From the NCBI RefSeq assembly GCF_937616625.2, contig NC_065577.1, positions 3,699,001 through 3,763,000 on the forward strand: 64,000 bases of DNA. The letters run 5' to 3'. This stretch comes from Mercurialis annua. Its lineage: Eukaryota; Streptophyta; Magnoliopsida; Malpighiales; Euphorbiaceae. Every line of letters begins with the position of its first letter. Within the stretch, counting starts at the first letter, position 1. The notes below the pieces were generated by a model that worked only from the letters and a program-made list of their open reading frames with translations, was not told the origin of the DNA and ran no database searches. This document shows positions 10,592-22,526 of this stretch, one piece after another. The position numbers were made by a program, and so were the translations under genes.

Positions 10592-11646
10592 TATATGCAT
10601 CGCACTATATATATATGAATTGTTGATATGCTACATGTTTTGATTAAGTTTTATGTACGAGAATCTAGTATACGATCCAACGAAACTAGCTACCTATTGG
10701 GTGTCAATAGGCTGTGTGATCACCAGTAATTGAGTCAGTCTAGCGTGTCTGACTATAAGATATGATTTGAGATGCATGAATGGTTTGATTATGAAAGCTA
10801 TGATATGGATGCGATACGAGAGTGAACTCGGTTACAGTGTAACCTGAGCCCCGTATCTAGTAGGTTGGACCTACCAGTGGGTTGGACCCACCTCTTTGGG
10901 ATTAAGAGATATGTTCTGACTGACGTGGTTGAACGTGAACGCTCCCGGGTCAGACTAATGGAATTAGTATGATTTGAATAATAGTGAGTTACGTTATGTT
11001 TCAGGATTTTAGTTTCGAAAGGATCGAGTACTTGTTCATATGTATTTTTGTATTAATGTTGATTTAAAATGCGATGCTATATTTCTATAATAATACCGTT
11101 AGTAAATGCAAACTCACTCAGTATTTTCCCAAATACTGACCCCTCACCTTTGATGTTTTCAGGTACTTAGTATGTGGACCTAGTTAGAGGCCAATTTTGA
11201 AGTCCAGAAGTCAGTTGTATATGTTTGGTATCTGACTTCTGTGAATACTGCAGTAGTGGTCTCGTGTGACAGAGTCGTAGCCTAGACAGTAGTACACATT
11301 GAGTGTACATATTACTTGCTGCCCAGTTTATATGTTTCTGTAGGCTACGTGTTTTATATGTGGTGCATGGCACTAGGTGCCAGTGATATGTTGGATACAC
11401 TAACTGATGTATATAATACCGCGAGGCCAGTTCGTACGAGGTACGGTAACTAGAGCCCGCGAGGATACCAGAACAGTTAGTGTAAATGTTTGTGTATACA
11501 TGTTATGTATACTTGCTTCTGTTGCTTTATGCTATTTGTTTATTATTTGCGAAAAATTAATAGTGATTTAAGGCTTGCTACGGGTTCCGGAGCTACCACT
11601 CCCGTTCCCTAGCGCCGGTTGCGGCTTAATATTTTGGGTCGTGACA
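9217..11646 (+). repeat. 3' LTR of the nested non-autonomous element
   Basis: It is 2430 bp and nearly identical to 2725-5152. It carries the same hairpin and four-copy inverted-repeat array (about 10018-10140). The (TA)n tract differs slightly in length. GATAA follows at 11647-11651. Confidence 0.9.
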
Positions 11647-11992
11647 GATAAGCTCTACCTTAGGAAGATAAGACTATTTAGGAAGACGTTCCTAAATAGG
11701 ACTCTTATCAGATTAAGGTAGATCTCGACAAATCAGGAGAATCTCTACGATATCACCGAATCCCTATAAAGTAGGATTCACCTGCCTAATACAACTCTAC
11801 TAGGTATATTCGACTACTATAAAAGGAGCACGAGGTATGCCTAGAATCACAAGTACATTCTTATACTCAAAACGTTGCTCAAAGCTCTAAACTGACTTTA
11901 GCATCGGAGAGTTAATCGGACAACCTCCGTCCGGTTATCTTCTACCCTGTTTTGCAGGTCTTACTCACCGGTTCAGAAGGCAGACTCCATCA
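11647..11992 (+). repeat. Tat element 1, 5' LTR (right part)
   Basis: Continuation of the LTR after the nested element, ending GACTCCATCA. It contains a TATA-like CTATAAAAGG (about 11818), probably the element promoter. It differs from the 3' LTR by a short replaced segment near 11712 and scattered substitutions. Confidence 0.85.
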
Positions 11993-12012
11993 ATTGGCGC
12001 CGTCTGTGGGAA
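11993..12012 (+). other. primer-binding site of Tat element 1
   Basis: ATTGGCGCCGTCTGTGGGAA follows the LTR. TGGCGCCG is the core used by Tat/Athila elements and complements the 3' end of a tRNA ending CGGCGCCA (tRNA-Asp type). Confidence 0.75.
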
Positions 12013-12067
12013 AAGCTTAACTAAACTTCAAAAGAAGTAGCTTTTCTGAACTCAAAAACGAATCTCA

Positions 12068-12684
12068 TTGAAGAAGATGACTTCTGAAAGAGTAAACCTG
12101 AAGAATCAAACGTCACAGAGAAAACGAAAAGCAATAGAACTCTCAACTCCTCCTTCAGTAACTTTTGACGGGGAAGACTTCGGGAGAATAGCTGAAGAGC
12201 ATAACGAAGCTCTGGTGGTGGCTATGATCATCGAACACTGGAACGTTGAGAGAATCCTGATCGATGAAGGAAGTGCAATAAACCTATAACAAAAAAGGCT
12301 TACGAAAGCCTAGGAAGAGACCTAGCGGAACTAAAAAGAAATGCCACGCCTGTGGTAGGATTTGGGGGCTTGCCAATTAAGCCCAACGGAACAATTACAC
12401 TCGATGTCAAGCTAGGAAGAACAAGGAAAAGCGAGGAATTACCTACACGGTTTAGTGTCGTAGAAATCGACTTGCCATACAACGCGATACTGGGGAGACC
12501 TTTCCTCCACGACTCAGCCGCCGTGACGAGCATAAAGGCGCTAACCATGAAGATACCGACGAAACAAGGAATTATCACGATACAAGGAAACCGAACCGAG
12601 GCGAAAAAGTGCTACGAACGAGCAATAAAAGAATCAGGCGAAACAATGGCAATAGAAGAAATCCTTAATCACGACATCGAATAA
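12068..12684 (+). pseudogene. Tat protease remnant, frameshifted
   Basis: The first frame (to 12289) ends in an aspartic-protease active-site region, RILIDEGSAINL, where a D-x-G-S loop is visible with Glu in the middle position. A stop then interrupts it. The homology continues in another frame from about 12289 to 12684, including the ILGRPFL strand typical of retroviral-type proteases. Gag sequence that should precede it is absent. The break and lost gag mean no functional product from this copy. Confidence 0.7.
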
Positions 12685-12759
12685 AAAGAAACAGCACCCG
12701 AAGGCGAAACAAAGAAACTCTAACTCGACAAGGAGAAAAGAGTAAATCTCGGCGCAAAC

Positions 12760-15700
12760 ATGAACCCAAAGATCGAAAGCAAAATCACGTCCATGCTGAA
12801 AAACAACGTCAAAACCTTCGCTGCTAACGCGTCAGAAATAGTCGGGATAGACCCCCAAGTCATTACTCATGATCTGAATGTAGCAGAAGCGGCGAACCCG
12901 GTGAAGCAAAAGAAAAGGAAGTTCTCGGAAGAAAAACAGAAAATAATCGCTGAAGAAGTAGAAAAATTGGAGAAAGCAGGATTCATACGAGAAGTCCACT
13001 ACCCCGAGTGGGTAGCTAACGTAGTTATCGTAAAGAAAGCCAACGGAAAAAACAGAATGTGTGTAGATTACACCGATTTAAACAAAGCGTGTCCTAAAGA
13101 TAGCTACCCTCTCCCAGACATCGATCAACTCGTGGACTCTACTGCTGGACACGCGATGTATAGCCTAGCCGACGCAGCTCAAGGCTACCACCAAATTCAG
13201 ATGAAGGAGCAAGACCAAGAAAAAACTTCATTCATCACGGAGGGAGAAACTTACTGCTACACGGCAATGCCTTTCGGTTTGAAAAACGTCGGAGCGACAT
13301 ACCAAAGGCTTATGAATTTCATGTTCAAAGACGAGATAGGAAAACGAGTCCAGGTGTATGTAGACGACCTAATCATCAAAAGCGAGAAGGAAGAAACCCA
13401 TGCAAAAGATCTTGAAGAAACATTCAACATACTGAATAAGTTCAGAATGAAGCTGAACCCTGACAAATGCACGTTCGGTGTACAAGGCGGGAAATTCCTG
13501 GGATTTATGATATCTCAAAGAGGAATAGAGGCGAACTCCGAGAAGATCAAAGCAATTATGGACATGAAGGCACCAAGAAACATAAATGAAGTTCAAAAAC
13601 TCAACGGGCGAATCACATCACTCGGTAGATTCATGTCTTGCTCAGCAAAAAGATGCTTGCCTTTCTTCAAAGCCCTCAAAGGAACACAAAAATTTGAATG
13701 GAATGAAGACTGCGAGAACGCTTTTGAAGAAATAAAGAAGTTCCTCGTCACCCCTCCATTGCTCAGCAGACCGCTGAAAGGGGAGACACTATATCTATAC
13801 ATCAGCACCACATACGAGACTATCGGGACAGTGCTGGTGAGGGAAGAAGACAACGAGATGAAGCCAATCTACTACATTAGTCGAGTCCTGAAAGGCGCGG
13901 AGACACGATACCCCGAGATCGAAAAAATGGCACTGGCCGTATTAACCACAGCTAAAAAGCTGAGATACTACTTCCAAAGTCACAACGTTGTGGTAAGAAC
14001 AAATCAACCGTTGCGAAAGGCGATCCAACGACCAGAAACTTCCGGAAGATTAGTCCACTGGTCCATCCAACTCAGCGAACACGACATAAGATACGAACCT
14101 CGTCCGACTCTAAAAGCACAAGCTTTGGCAGACTTTGTAGCAGAAATAACTCCAACCGAGACTGGCCAACCCAAACCAGCCTTGGTATGGGAACTTCATG
14201 TAGATGGAGCGTCGAATGAAAAAGGAGCTGGAGCAGGAGCCATCCTCAAAGGACCCGAAAAAATCAGAATCGAATATGGAGTAAACATCCAATTCACCGC
14301 CAGCAACAATGTAGCTGAGTACGAAGCCCTAATCGCAGGCCTCGGCCTCGCATTAGAAATAAGAACGGAAATCCTAAAGATCTATAGCGACTCCCGGCTG
14401 GTGGTAAATCAGGTCAAGGGAGAATATCAAGCCAAAGAAACAGGGATGATCGAATATCTGGGTCAAGTCAAAACACAGCTCCAACAGCTGGAAGCACAAG
14501 GAGGACAATGGGAAATCATTCAAATCCCGAGAGAGGAAAACACCGAAGCCGACGCCATCGCTAAATCAGCATCAGAACTCGGAGATCTATTCGCTAAAAT
14601 GCAGTTAAAGGAAATTCTCGAATCGCCAAGCACCAGAAAAACAGAAGTCATGGTAATCGAGGAGACCGACTCCTGGATGACTCCATTGATCAAATATCTA
14701 GACCACGGCGAGTTACCAACAGACAAAGTCGAGGCCATTCGCACCATCAGAAAATCTGCCAACTACTCTTTTCACAACGGAGTTCTTTACCGAACCTCCT
14801 TGACTCATCCATGGTCTAGGTGCGTCTCGCCTCAGACAGGAGAATCCATCTTAAAAGAAATCCACGAAGGAATATGCGGAGCACACGAAGGAGCAGTCAC
14901 CATAGCAAGAAAAACAATACTCCAAGGATACTACTGGCCGACCATCAAAGAAGACGCGAAAACATTAGTCAAGAAATGTGATAAATGCCAAAGACACGAC
15001 AACATCAGTCGTAGACCAGCAGTACCTCAAGAATCAATGGAGAGCCCTTGGCCGTTCGCCACATGGGGGATCGACATAGTTGGACCGTTTGAAACGGGAA
15101 AACATCAATTGAAATTCCTAATCGTCGCAATAGAGCACTTCACAAAATAGGTAGAGGTAGCGCCTGTCGCAACCATCACTGCAGCCAAAGTAGAGGAATT
15201 CTTCAAGAACGAAGTAATATGCCGATTCGGCATACCCCACACTGTAATAGCAGACAACGGCAAACAATTCAATTGCAAGCGGTTCAAGGCATTTTGCAAA
15301 GGACTGATGATCAATTTGAAATTTACTTCGGTGGCGCACCCTCAGACAAACGGAATGACAGAAGTCACCAACCGAACCATAGCACAAGGAATAAAAAAGA
15401 GGCTTTCTCAGTATAAGGAGAACTGGGCAGAAGAATTATACAGCGTTCTATGGGCATACAGAACAACTCCTAGAAAAGGAACTGGCGAAACACCTTTCAG
15501 GCTCGCCTACGGTACTGAAGTAGTAATTCCGGTAGAAATTGACATACCCAGTATCAGAGTAAACTATCTAGAAGAAGAAACTAACGAGGCTAGAACAAGG
15601 CTATGTCTAGACCTACTAGAGGAAAGAAGGGATGAAGCGGCAGCCCGAGCCGCTACATACAAGAAGCAAGCTGCAAGATACCATAACAAAAGAATGAATT

Positions 15701-15909
15701 TTAGAGAATTTCAAAGAGGCGATCTGGTCTTACGAAACGCGGAAGTTGGCAGAGGAAACGCAGGAGTAAAGAAAATGCAGGCTAATTGGGAAGGCCCCTT
15801 CATTATAGAAGAAACTACTGGCAAGGGCGCATATAAACTAAAGACAATAACTGGGTCCATGGTACCCAGATATTGGAATGTAGAGCACCTGAGAAAGTAT
15901 TATCAATAG
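12760..15909 (+). pseudogene. Tat pol: reverse transcriptase, two RNase H domains, integrase; one internal stop
   Basis: The first 796 codons (12760-15150) carry RT with the YVDD active-site motif near residue 200. A first RNase H region near residue 345 follows, in which the usual catalytic DAS-type motif reads STT. A second, archaeal-type RNase H with HVDGAS comes near residue 478. The integrase HHCC zinc region (about 700-745) and WGIDIVGPF with the first catalytic Asp follow. A TAG at 15148-15150 stands where integrases have Trp. Downstream the same frame stays open and holds IADNGKQF and the Glu of NGMTEVTNR, then the C-terminal domain to 15909. The double RNase H assigns the copy to Tat/Retand. 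Apart from the single stop it looks intact. Confidence 0.9.
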
Positions 15910-16302
15910 ATTAATTCATGGCATGTACTTATTTCCATTTTTGAAATAAAAGGCGATTTGGCGATAAGAAGCAAATTTTATAGGCTCGCTCGAGGCCTAA
16001 TATATACAATTTAACAAGAATCGTTCGAATCTTAGTTAAAAACAATTTAGACTCGTCTGAGTCAAATAAATAAAAGGATCCGTTCGGACCTACAAATAAA
16101 TCACAACAGCAGAAGTTTAGATTAACTTCTCAAAATAACAAACGAGTTTAGATTAACTCTACAACTAAAGAAAAGCAATGGTCAAAAGATCATTATATTC
16201 ACAGAGCAAAATTACAAAGGATCCGCCTACGATCCAATACAAAAAAGCAAAAAATACAAGAGGAGAAAATAAAAATTAAGCTTTCTTCAGAGCATCTTGC
16301 TT
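15910..16302 (+). other. spacer with two GAGTTTAGATTAACTC-type boxes
   Basis: The 3' region after integrase has one imperfect box (16111-16130, AGAAGTTTAGATTAACTTCT) and one clean box (16144-16159, GAGTTTAGATTAACTC). These inverted repeats recur six times in Tat element 2 (about 40995-41190). Several TCG-rich short motifs are also repeated here. Confidence 0.6.
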
Positions 16303-18067
16303 CTACTTATCAAGCTTCGCCTTCACCTCCTTCGCCAAAGAAGCAGGATCCAACTGATTGACTCCAGAAAGATCGACGCCAGGATTCTGCTCCCGCAGCT
16401 TTGCCCCGATCGCCAACCGGTATTGAGTCATGACTTGGGAATAAAAACTCCCAGAGTCACCCAAACGCCGGCGGAGACGCCCCTCTTCTTTCTTCAGATC
16501 ATCCCTCTCCTTAGTGAGAGCATCTGAAGAAGACTTTAGAGACTCGACTTCATCGGACAAAGTTCGAACCCGAGCCTCTAAGGCGGAAATCTCCCGAGTC
16601 TTGGCAGATACGGAGGACCTCAGCTGTTGGATGAGACCAGTCGCCTCGCCAGCTTCATCCTCCATCTTTTGTTTTTCGGAGAGCCAAGACTCCGAATCCT
16701 TCTGAAGCTTATTCAATTGATCCACCGCATCCCTTCGGCGGCGCTCCAAAACAGCGATGGACTGGACCACCTACAAAAGAAAGCAACAAATAAGAAAAAT
16801 ATAAGAGCAAATCATAATATAAAGTAAAAGAAGACAAACATACCGAAAACCCGCCGAGACAGGCGAACTCAGCCAAACTATCGCCATGTTCGCGATCAAT
16901 GGACTCGATGTCCTCTTTTATTATAATATTCTCCATGCAAGCATGAAGAATGGCGACATTTGAAAGTCGAGGCGGATTTTGTGCGTCCGCCCAAGCTGCA
17001 AACCGAGGTGCCTCCTCGATAGACACCCCAGAAGATTTCTTCTTCTTGGGACGCTTGGCAGAAGCTCCAGCCTGGTCCTCAGCAGGACGCTTCTGACCAG
17101 CGGTAGGCAACTCCTTCAGAGAAGGAACTGCTTCCTTCGAAGGAAACAGAGGCGACTCGGAAGTCGCAGCAGGAGCCTGATCGCCAGAAGCAGGATCAAG
17201 ATCCACCGAATCTGGCGTCGGATTCGGCACGGCGATCGTAGATGGATTAGGAACGCCGCTAGTGACCTCGCCCATATCTACAGTCATATCGACATGAAAA
17301 TTATCAAGCAAATGTTCAAGAGAAGTCGACATCCTACAAAACAAAAACATAACAACAAAAGATTAGAAAAATACCTTCTAAGGGAAGACCCGCCAAAAGT
17401 ATTTCACGGCGACTCAAATATCGTTCTAAAAGAACGCTGTACTTGGGCTTATCAAAACGACAATCCGACAACAAAGACAAGGCGAAGTCCCTCTCCCCAT
17501 CAGCCAGATCAGGTACATCAGTAAGCGAAACCTTACTAGAAGTAAAACTCCGCGAAAAAGAAGAAAAAGAAGAATGTTGAACCAAGAAAAACTTAGGGGT
17601 CCAACCCTTCAAAGAAGACGGAAGACTAAAAAGAGACCGATTCGGCCGACCACCCGCAAAAATAAATTCCTCACCCTTTCGGCGGGAGAAAACATAAAAA
17701 TAATTAAAAAGAGCAAGCGAAGGCTCCTGCATCCGAACCCTACACGATTCCATAAAAGAACAAAGAAGGCGAATCGCGTTCGGATGAAGTTGACCCAAAG
17801 GAACACCTAAATTATGACAGATCTCTATAATTAAAGACTCTAAGGGAAACCTAAGACCCGCTAAAAGCCGTTCATGAAAAATTACTATCTTGGAAGGCGA
17901 ATCGGTGCTATGATTCGCCCGATACAATTTTACATGTCTAAGAATAACATATGACTCAGGAAAATTAAATTCCTCGGCATAACCAAGTATCTGTTCTCTT
18001 GACAAGGAGCTCCGGGTATATTCTAGCTCGTCACGAGCACCCTTCGCCCCCCGGTTACTTCTGACAT
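16303..18067 (-). pseudogene. antisense spliced gene of the Tat element (additional ORF)
   Basis: Three minus-strand open segments join through good splice sites: about 18067-17375, then GTATTT...TTTTGTAG, 17333-16844, then GTATGT...TTTTGTAG, 16770-16303. Segment 1 contains LRFPLESL and QLHPNAIRLL, a pattern I recall from the 'putative gypsy-type transposon' domain (PF04195) of plant Tat elements. Segment 2 has a KRPKKKKS basic motif, a possible nuclear signal. Segment 3 is a heptad-rich coiled coil of about 110 residues. Antisense genes between integrase and 3' LTR are known in Tat elements such as Grande. The true start is unclear: the frame is open upstream of 17375-18005 without an obvious ATG, so a further 5' exon is likely. 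It may still be translatable. Confidence 0.7.
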
Positions 18068-18393
18068 TTTAAAAATTTTAAAATAGGGGGGAAACACGGA
18101 GTGACGATGAAATTAAAATTCTAAAAGATCAAAAGAAAGGAAAAGACGAAGAACAAGAAGAACAAGAGGAACAAAATCAAAACAGCAAACTACCAAGAAA
18201 TTAAATTAGTGAAAAGGTAAAATACCTCGCAAGCAAATACGCAGGATCGAAAGAAAGATAAGGAGCAACTTGAAAACGAGGAATCTTGAAAGCGGAAGAA
18301 GGAAACCCACAGAAAGCTTGAAGAAATCGAAAATTTAACAGTTGCAGAAAAAGCAAAGATAGAAGAAGAAGGAAAATGAAAGAAAATGAGCAA

Positions 18394-18400
18394 TTATATA
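18394..18400 (-). promoter_or_regulatory. TATA box for the antisense Tat gene
   Basis: TATATAA on the minus strand lies about 330 bp upstream of the first antisense exon, followed by a pyrimidine-rich leader. It is inferred from position only. Confidence 0.4.
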
Positions 18401-18674
18401 GCCTAAACCAAAGAAACTGAAAAGACGAGATCCCATAATTACAAATAAGGACCAACTAATAGCGCACGAAGACACTTGTCCTTCATCCAGTCATAACCCT
18501 CTACTGATAGACGACACGTGGCAACGCAGAATCTCACTAAAGATGAAACGTCGCCCACAAACATATGAAACGACTCGCCTGGAATATTAAACGACTCGCC
18601 CATATAAGGGAACTCAGCTCCAAAAGAGCTAAAATCCACTAAGGCATAAATGCCAAACTACTTCAGCTCACTTG

Positions 18675-18686
18675 CGGGGGGGCTAA
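18675..18686 (+). other. polypurine tract of Tat element 1
   Basis: CGGGGGGGCTAA immediately precedes the 3' LTR. Tat element 2 has the same layout with a much longer G run. Confidence 0.75.
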
Positions 18687-19283
18687 TGATGGATACCGAA
18701 TCCTATTGTAAATATAATGGAGCCGAGTTGCAGGAGATCCACTCTCAGGTGATACCGGACTCCCCCTGAAGATCCGAAGATATGAAGGAGACGCCGAATC
18801 TCTTAAGATTCGGTGATATGCTAATAAAGACCGAATCCCACATGATCCGCCCAAAACGCGTCAGGTCCGGGATTTGGGTAATCGACTAAGAATGGAAGTA
18901 TTGTCCTATTCGGACACAAACTCTACATATGGAAGGATAAGCTCTACCTTAGGAAGATAAGACTATTTAGGAAGACGTTCCTAAATAGGACTCTTATCAG
19001 ATCTTCAGGGGGATCTCGACAAATCAGGAGAATCTCTACGATATCACCGAATCCCTATAAAGTAGGATTCACCTGCCTAATACAACTCTACTAGGTATAT
19101 TCGACTACTATAAAAGGAGCACGAGGTATGCCTAGAATCACAAGTACATTCTTATACTCAAAACGTTGCTCAAAGCTCTAAACTGACTTTAGCATCGGAG
19201 AGTTAATCGGACAACCTCCGTCCGGTTAGCTTCTACCCTGTTTTGCAGGTCTTACTCACCGGTTCAGAAGGCAAACTCCATCA
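18687..19283 (+). repeat. Tat element 1, 3' LTR
   Basis: It is 597 bp, from TGATGGATACC to CAAACTCCATCA, followed by the target duplication GTCAT. It is complete and serves as reference for the interrupted 5' LTR. Confidence 0.9.
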
Positions 19284-19288
19284 GTCAT

Positions 19289-20328
19289 TAACTAATTAGT
19301 TATTTAATTAATCAATATTGTAATTAAAATCCTAATTAGAATATGTAGCTAAATTATCTTCAATTTAGTTTTTAGTATGTAAAAAATAATTAAAGTGTCT
19401 CCAAATTAGTAGGAATTATCTTTTAGTTTGATTAAACTACAAAATTAAAATGTATTTGGTCAATATATTATTATTTGAATTTTGATCTTATTATTTTTAA
19501 AGATATTATTAATAAAATTAAGTTAATTATTAAATTATGGTTATTATAAAACCAAAAGAAGAATAAATTCAGTATGACAAAAAAAATTAATAACCGAATA
19601 TATTATATTTACTTTTATAAAAATTCTTAACTAATTTAATATTAATTATAAATAAAAAATTAATATAATTATAATAAATTTACTAATATATTCATTGACG
19701 AGTTACGTTACGAGCTACGTGCATAGCACGTAATGCGAAACTAGTTTCATAAAACAACACATAGCTAAAATTATATTTCATTAATAATTTTTTACAATGT
19801 GATTGTCGCGTTTCTACAACGTGAACACAATTTTTGATGTAGGAGAAATGCAAATTTTTGCATTTATACGCGAAATTCTGCATTTGGCAAATTTTTTTAA
19901 ATACTTAAATTTAAAAACAAATAAAATATATTATCTGCGTATTTTTATAATTTTGCATTTCTCAACATAAACGTTATTTATGCTATACATTTTTGCCTAT
20001 AGAAAATGTGGTTTCTATAAGTAGAAATGCAGATTGTTGTTTTTCTGCAACGTGAACGCAATTTATAATGTAGGTAGAAATGCACATTTTTATGCAAAAT
20101 TCTGCATTTGGCGAATCTTCTACGATAATTTTTGGAAGTTTATCTTTACCTTAAATAATGACATTAATTTCATCAAGATTTAACAAAATATGATTATATT
20201 CTTCTTGCAAAATTCAAAAGTCCAATTTTCAATACTTTCATAATCAATAGGATCACAACAATTGCTTTTAAATTGAAATGTAAACATAAAAAAAAATAAC
20301 TATATGAAAAAAGAGACAAATTATTAAA
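19289..20328. other. AT-rich intergenic DNA with a diverged direct repeat
   Basis: Two roughly 90-bp segments, about 19797-19890 and 20030-20120, share motifs in the same order (CAACGTGAAC, GATGTAGG-like, AAATTCTGCATTTGGC). They form an old direct duplication. No ORF of interest. Confidence 0.45.
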
Positions 20329-21738
20329 GGCTTAATCACCAAAAAATGCCAAACCTATACGTCTTGTGTCAATTATAGCCAAACCTTTAAAAATCACCAG
20401 ATTTAGCCAAACCTTATATGTTCTGTTTCATTTTTAGCCATTTTTTAATCGAACCGGTTTTTCTGACACCGTGTCGTTCACGTCACCGCCAACTAAGCAA
20501 TTGGCTGGCGTGTCATTTGACATATTTAAATAAGGTTTGGCTATAACTGACACAAAAATATGCATAAGTTTGGTATTTTTGGATGAATAAAACTAATGTT
20601 AAAATTAAATAATTAAATAATTAATTATATTATAATAAAATTCATATATATTTAAAAAATAATATTTTTATTTAACTCTAATTAAAATTAATTTATTTTT
20701 TTACTAAATTTAAATAATTCTAATAAATATTTTTTACATATTTGATGGATATATAATTAATTTAAATTCTATTAAAAACAAAAAATGTCATATTCATCTT
20801 AAAATTTATTTTTTTGAATTTCAGTCGTCGGTTTTTTGACACTGCCGCCGTTTGAGACCCAATTGTTCGTCTTCCGACGAACAATCCGAGAGCAATATAC
20901 ACAACAAACATATGACAGTGTTCATAATTCAACTACATATACACATATAAACATAAAAATAATCACTGGACAGACTGCTTATTTAAAAGACGAGCGTAAT
21001 TATTATCTCTTTTTTTTTCTTTAAAAAGTGAAGCTCATTGTGGTGTAATCAATATATATCATGATATTTATAAGCATAAACGCATATGTCATTACTCGGC
21101 ATAGCCAACAACTTACCTTAATTTATACATAACTATTTTATTTATTACCTAAACCCAGTCATAACAAGATCTCAACAACATTAAAAATAATAAATCAAGT
21201 TCAAAATCATCATGAACATTAAACCCTTTCACCAAATTTAATTCAACATTAATTCCTAAGTAATACATTAATTCATTTTTTCAATTACATATTAATTAAA
21301 ATATATTATAATATAAATTTATTAGATTTAATTAGGTTTAATAAAAAAATTAAAATTAATTTTAATTAGTATTAAATAGGAAATATTAATTATTTTTAAA
21401 TATATATAAATTTCATAAATGATATAATTAATTTACTAATTATTAAATTTAAAAATTGGCTTGGATTTAAAATTAGGTTTATTCACCCAAAAAATATCAA
21501 ACCTATTTTTTTCGTGTCAGTTATAGCCAAACCTTATTTATATATTTCAGCTGACATGCCAGCCAATTGCTTAGTTGGCGGTGACGTGGACGACACAGTG
21601 TCAGAAAAACCGGTCTGATTTAAAAATGGCTAAAAAAGAAACAGAACATATAAGGTTTGGCTAAATCTGGTGATTTTTAAAGGTTTGGTTATAATTGACA
21701 CAAAACGTATAAGTTTGACATTTTTTGGTGATTAAGCC
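20329..21738. mobile_element. Mutator-like foldback element with ~265-bp TIRs
   Basis: The first and last about 265 bp are inverted copies (start GGCTTAATCACCAAAAAATG; internal landmark GCCAACTAAGCAATTGGCTGGC near both ends). They are flanked by the identical 9-bp duplication ATTATTAAA (20320-20328, 21739-21747). Long TIRs plus a 9-bp duplication define a MULE. The interior of about 880 bp is AT-rich without transposase. It contains a 9-bp hairpin TTGTTCGTC/GACGAACAA (about 20862-20884) in a short GC-richer patch that might be captured DNA. Confidence 0.85.
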
Positions 21739-21877
21739 ATTATTAAACTATTATATTCAATTAGTATATGGAAAAATCAAATAATATCTTTCTTTATACG
21801 CAAATTACAGTGGATGTACACAAGATCATTTAATTGTTTGTGCTCATTTTTTTTTCTTTTGTGTATTTTTCGAATAC

Positions 21878-22526
21878 TGTAATACCCTGTAACTTTTAAC
21901 TACTAAATTTAGCCACGTGTCATGATATGGATAACCGAAGTTATGAAAATTGAGAATCTAAATACCCGGATAGTTCACTAAAAATATTAGAGTGCAATAA
22001 ATAAATTTGACAATTTTTGGAAAAAATGTGAATTTTATCGGGACTGGAAAAATTTAAGAAAAAATAATATAAAATAAAAAGGTCCCGAATAATAATTTTG
22101 AGATTATTATTATTATTCGCAATATAATATTTAAATTCATTGTAAAAAATCATCGAAAAAATAATATAATTTTATAATTGGGTGCATTCAAATACTTTAA
22201 AATTTGGTTTAAAATACAAAAAGGGCCCCAAAACTTTAAGGACCTAAAATGGCTTGTAGCAATGACTATATAAACTCCATTATTTTTCTGCAATAGTAGA
22301 TTACATAACACCAACTTTATGTAACCCTAGAGATTAGACTATTGTATTGGTGAAATTTCACTTTCTCCAATTGAACTAGTCGATGAGCCATGCACTTTAT
22401 TTCGATCCTTTTTTATCCAGTTGATCACTTTGTGATCGAAAGGGTTTATCCATATGTATTGACAGAGTTCTTAACCTGCCGCCAACTGGCATTCACTAGA
22501 GTTTATGAAGTTAGAAACCTGAATGG
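21878..22526 (+). repeat. old LTR-like fragment interrupted by the Athila element
   Basis: TGTAATACCC at 21878 and a nearby CCACGTG resemble the start of the Tekay-like LTRs in this window. A TATA-like CTATATAAAC follows near 22268. The sequence runs into the Athila insertion at 22526 and resumes at 35057. No matching end GGGTCGTGACA was found, so it is truncated or too diverged. Confidence 0.4.

Larger units (their letters stand above)
2725..11646 (+). mobile_element. non-autonomous Tekay/Del-like LTR element with 2.4-kb LTRs (LARD type)
   Basis: The two LTRs (2725-5152 and 9217-11646) start TGTAATACCCC and end GGGTCGTGACA, and the element is flanked by GATAA on both sides. The PBS TGGTATCAGAGC matches initiator tRNA-Met. 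The 3' internal end reads GAGGACGAATTTTTATAAG before a GGGGGG tract, an end typical of Tekay/Del chromoviruses. The 4.06-kb interior has no RT, RNase H or integrase, only one acidic ORF of unknown function. I count about a dozen substitutions between the LTRs, nearly all C/T or G/A transitions, so insertion is recent and later than element 1. Mobilisation would need enzymes from an autonomous relative. Confidence 0.88.
2524..19283 (+). mobile_element. Gypsy Tat/Retand LTR retrotransposon (element 1), gag-less and interrupted
   Basis: The element begins TGATGGATACC and ends GACTCCATCA, flanked by the 5-bp duplication GTCAT (2519-2523 and 19284-19288). The PBS TGGCGCCG follows the 5' LTR and a G-rich PPT precedes the 3' LTR. 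Pol carries RT, a degenerate RNase H, a second archaeal-type RNase H and integrase, which is the mark of the Tat lineage. Only about 75 bp separate the PBS from protease-region sequence, so gag has been lost. The 5' LTR is split by a nested element (2725-11646). An antisense spliced gene lies between integrase and the 3' LTR. A frameshift in the protease and a stop in the integrase make this copy non-autonomous. Confidence 0.9.

Noticed and set aside
16979..17524. 181-codon plus-strand ORF within the Tat 3' region
   Set aside because: It is the shadow of the antisense gene: the opposite strand has domain similarity and splice sites, this frame has neither.
20836..21024. 62-codon ORF inside the MULE
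   Set aside because: Short, low complexity, ends in a Phe run. No transposase or captured-gene similarity recognised.
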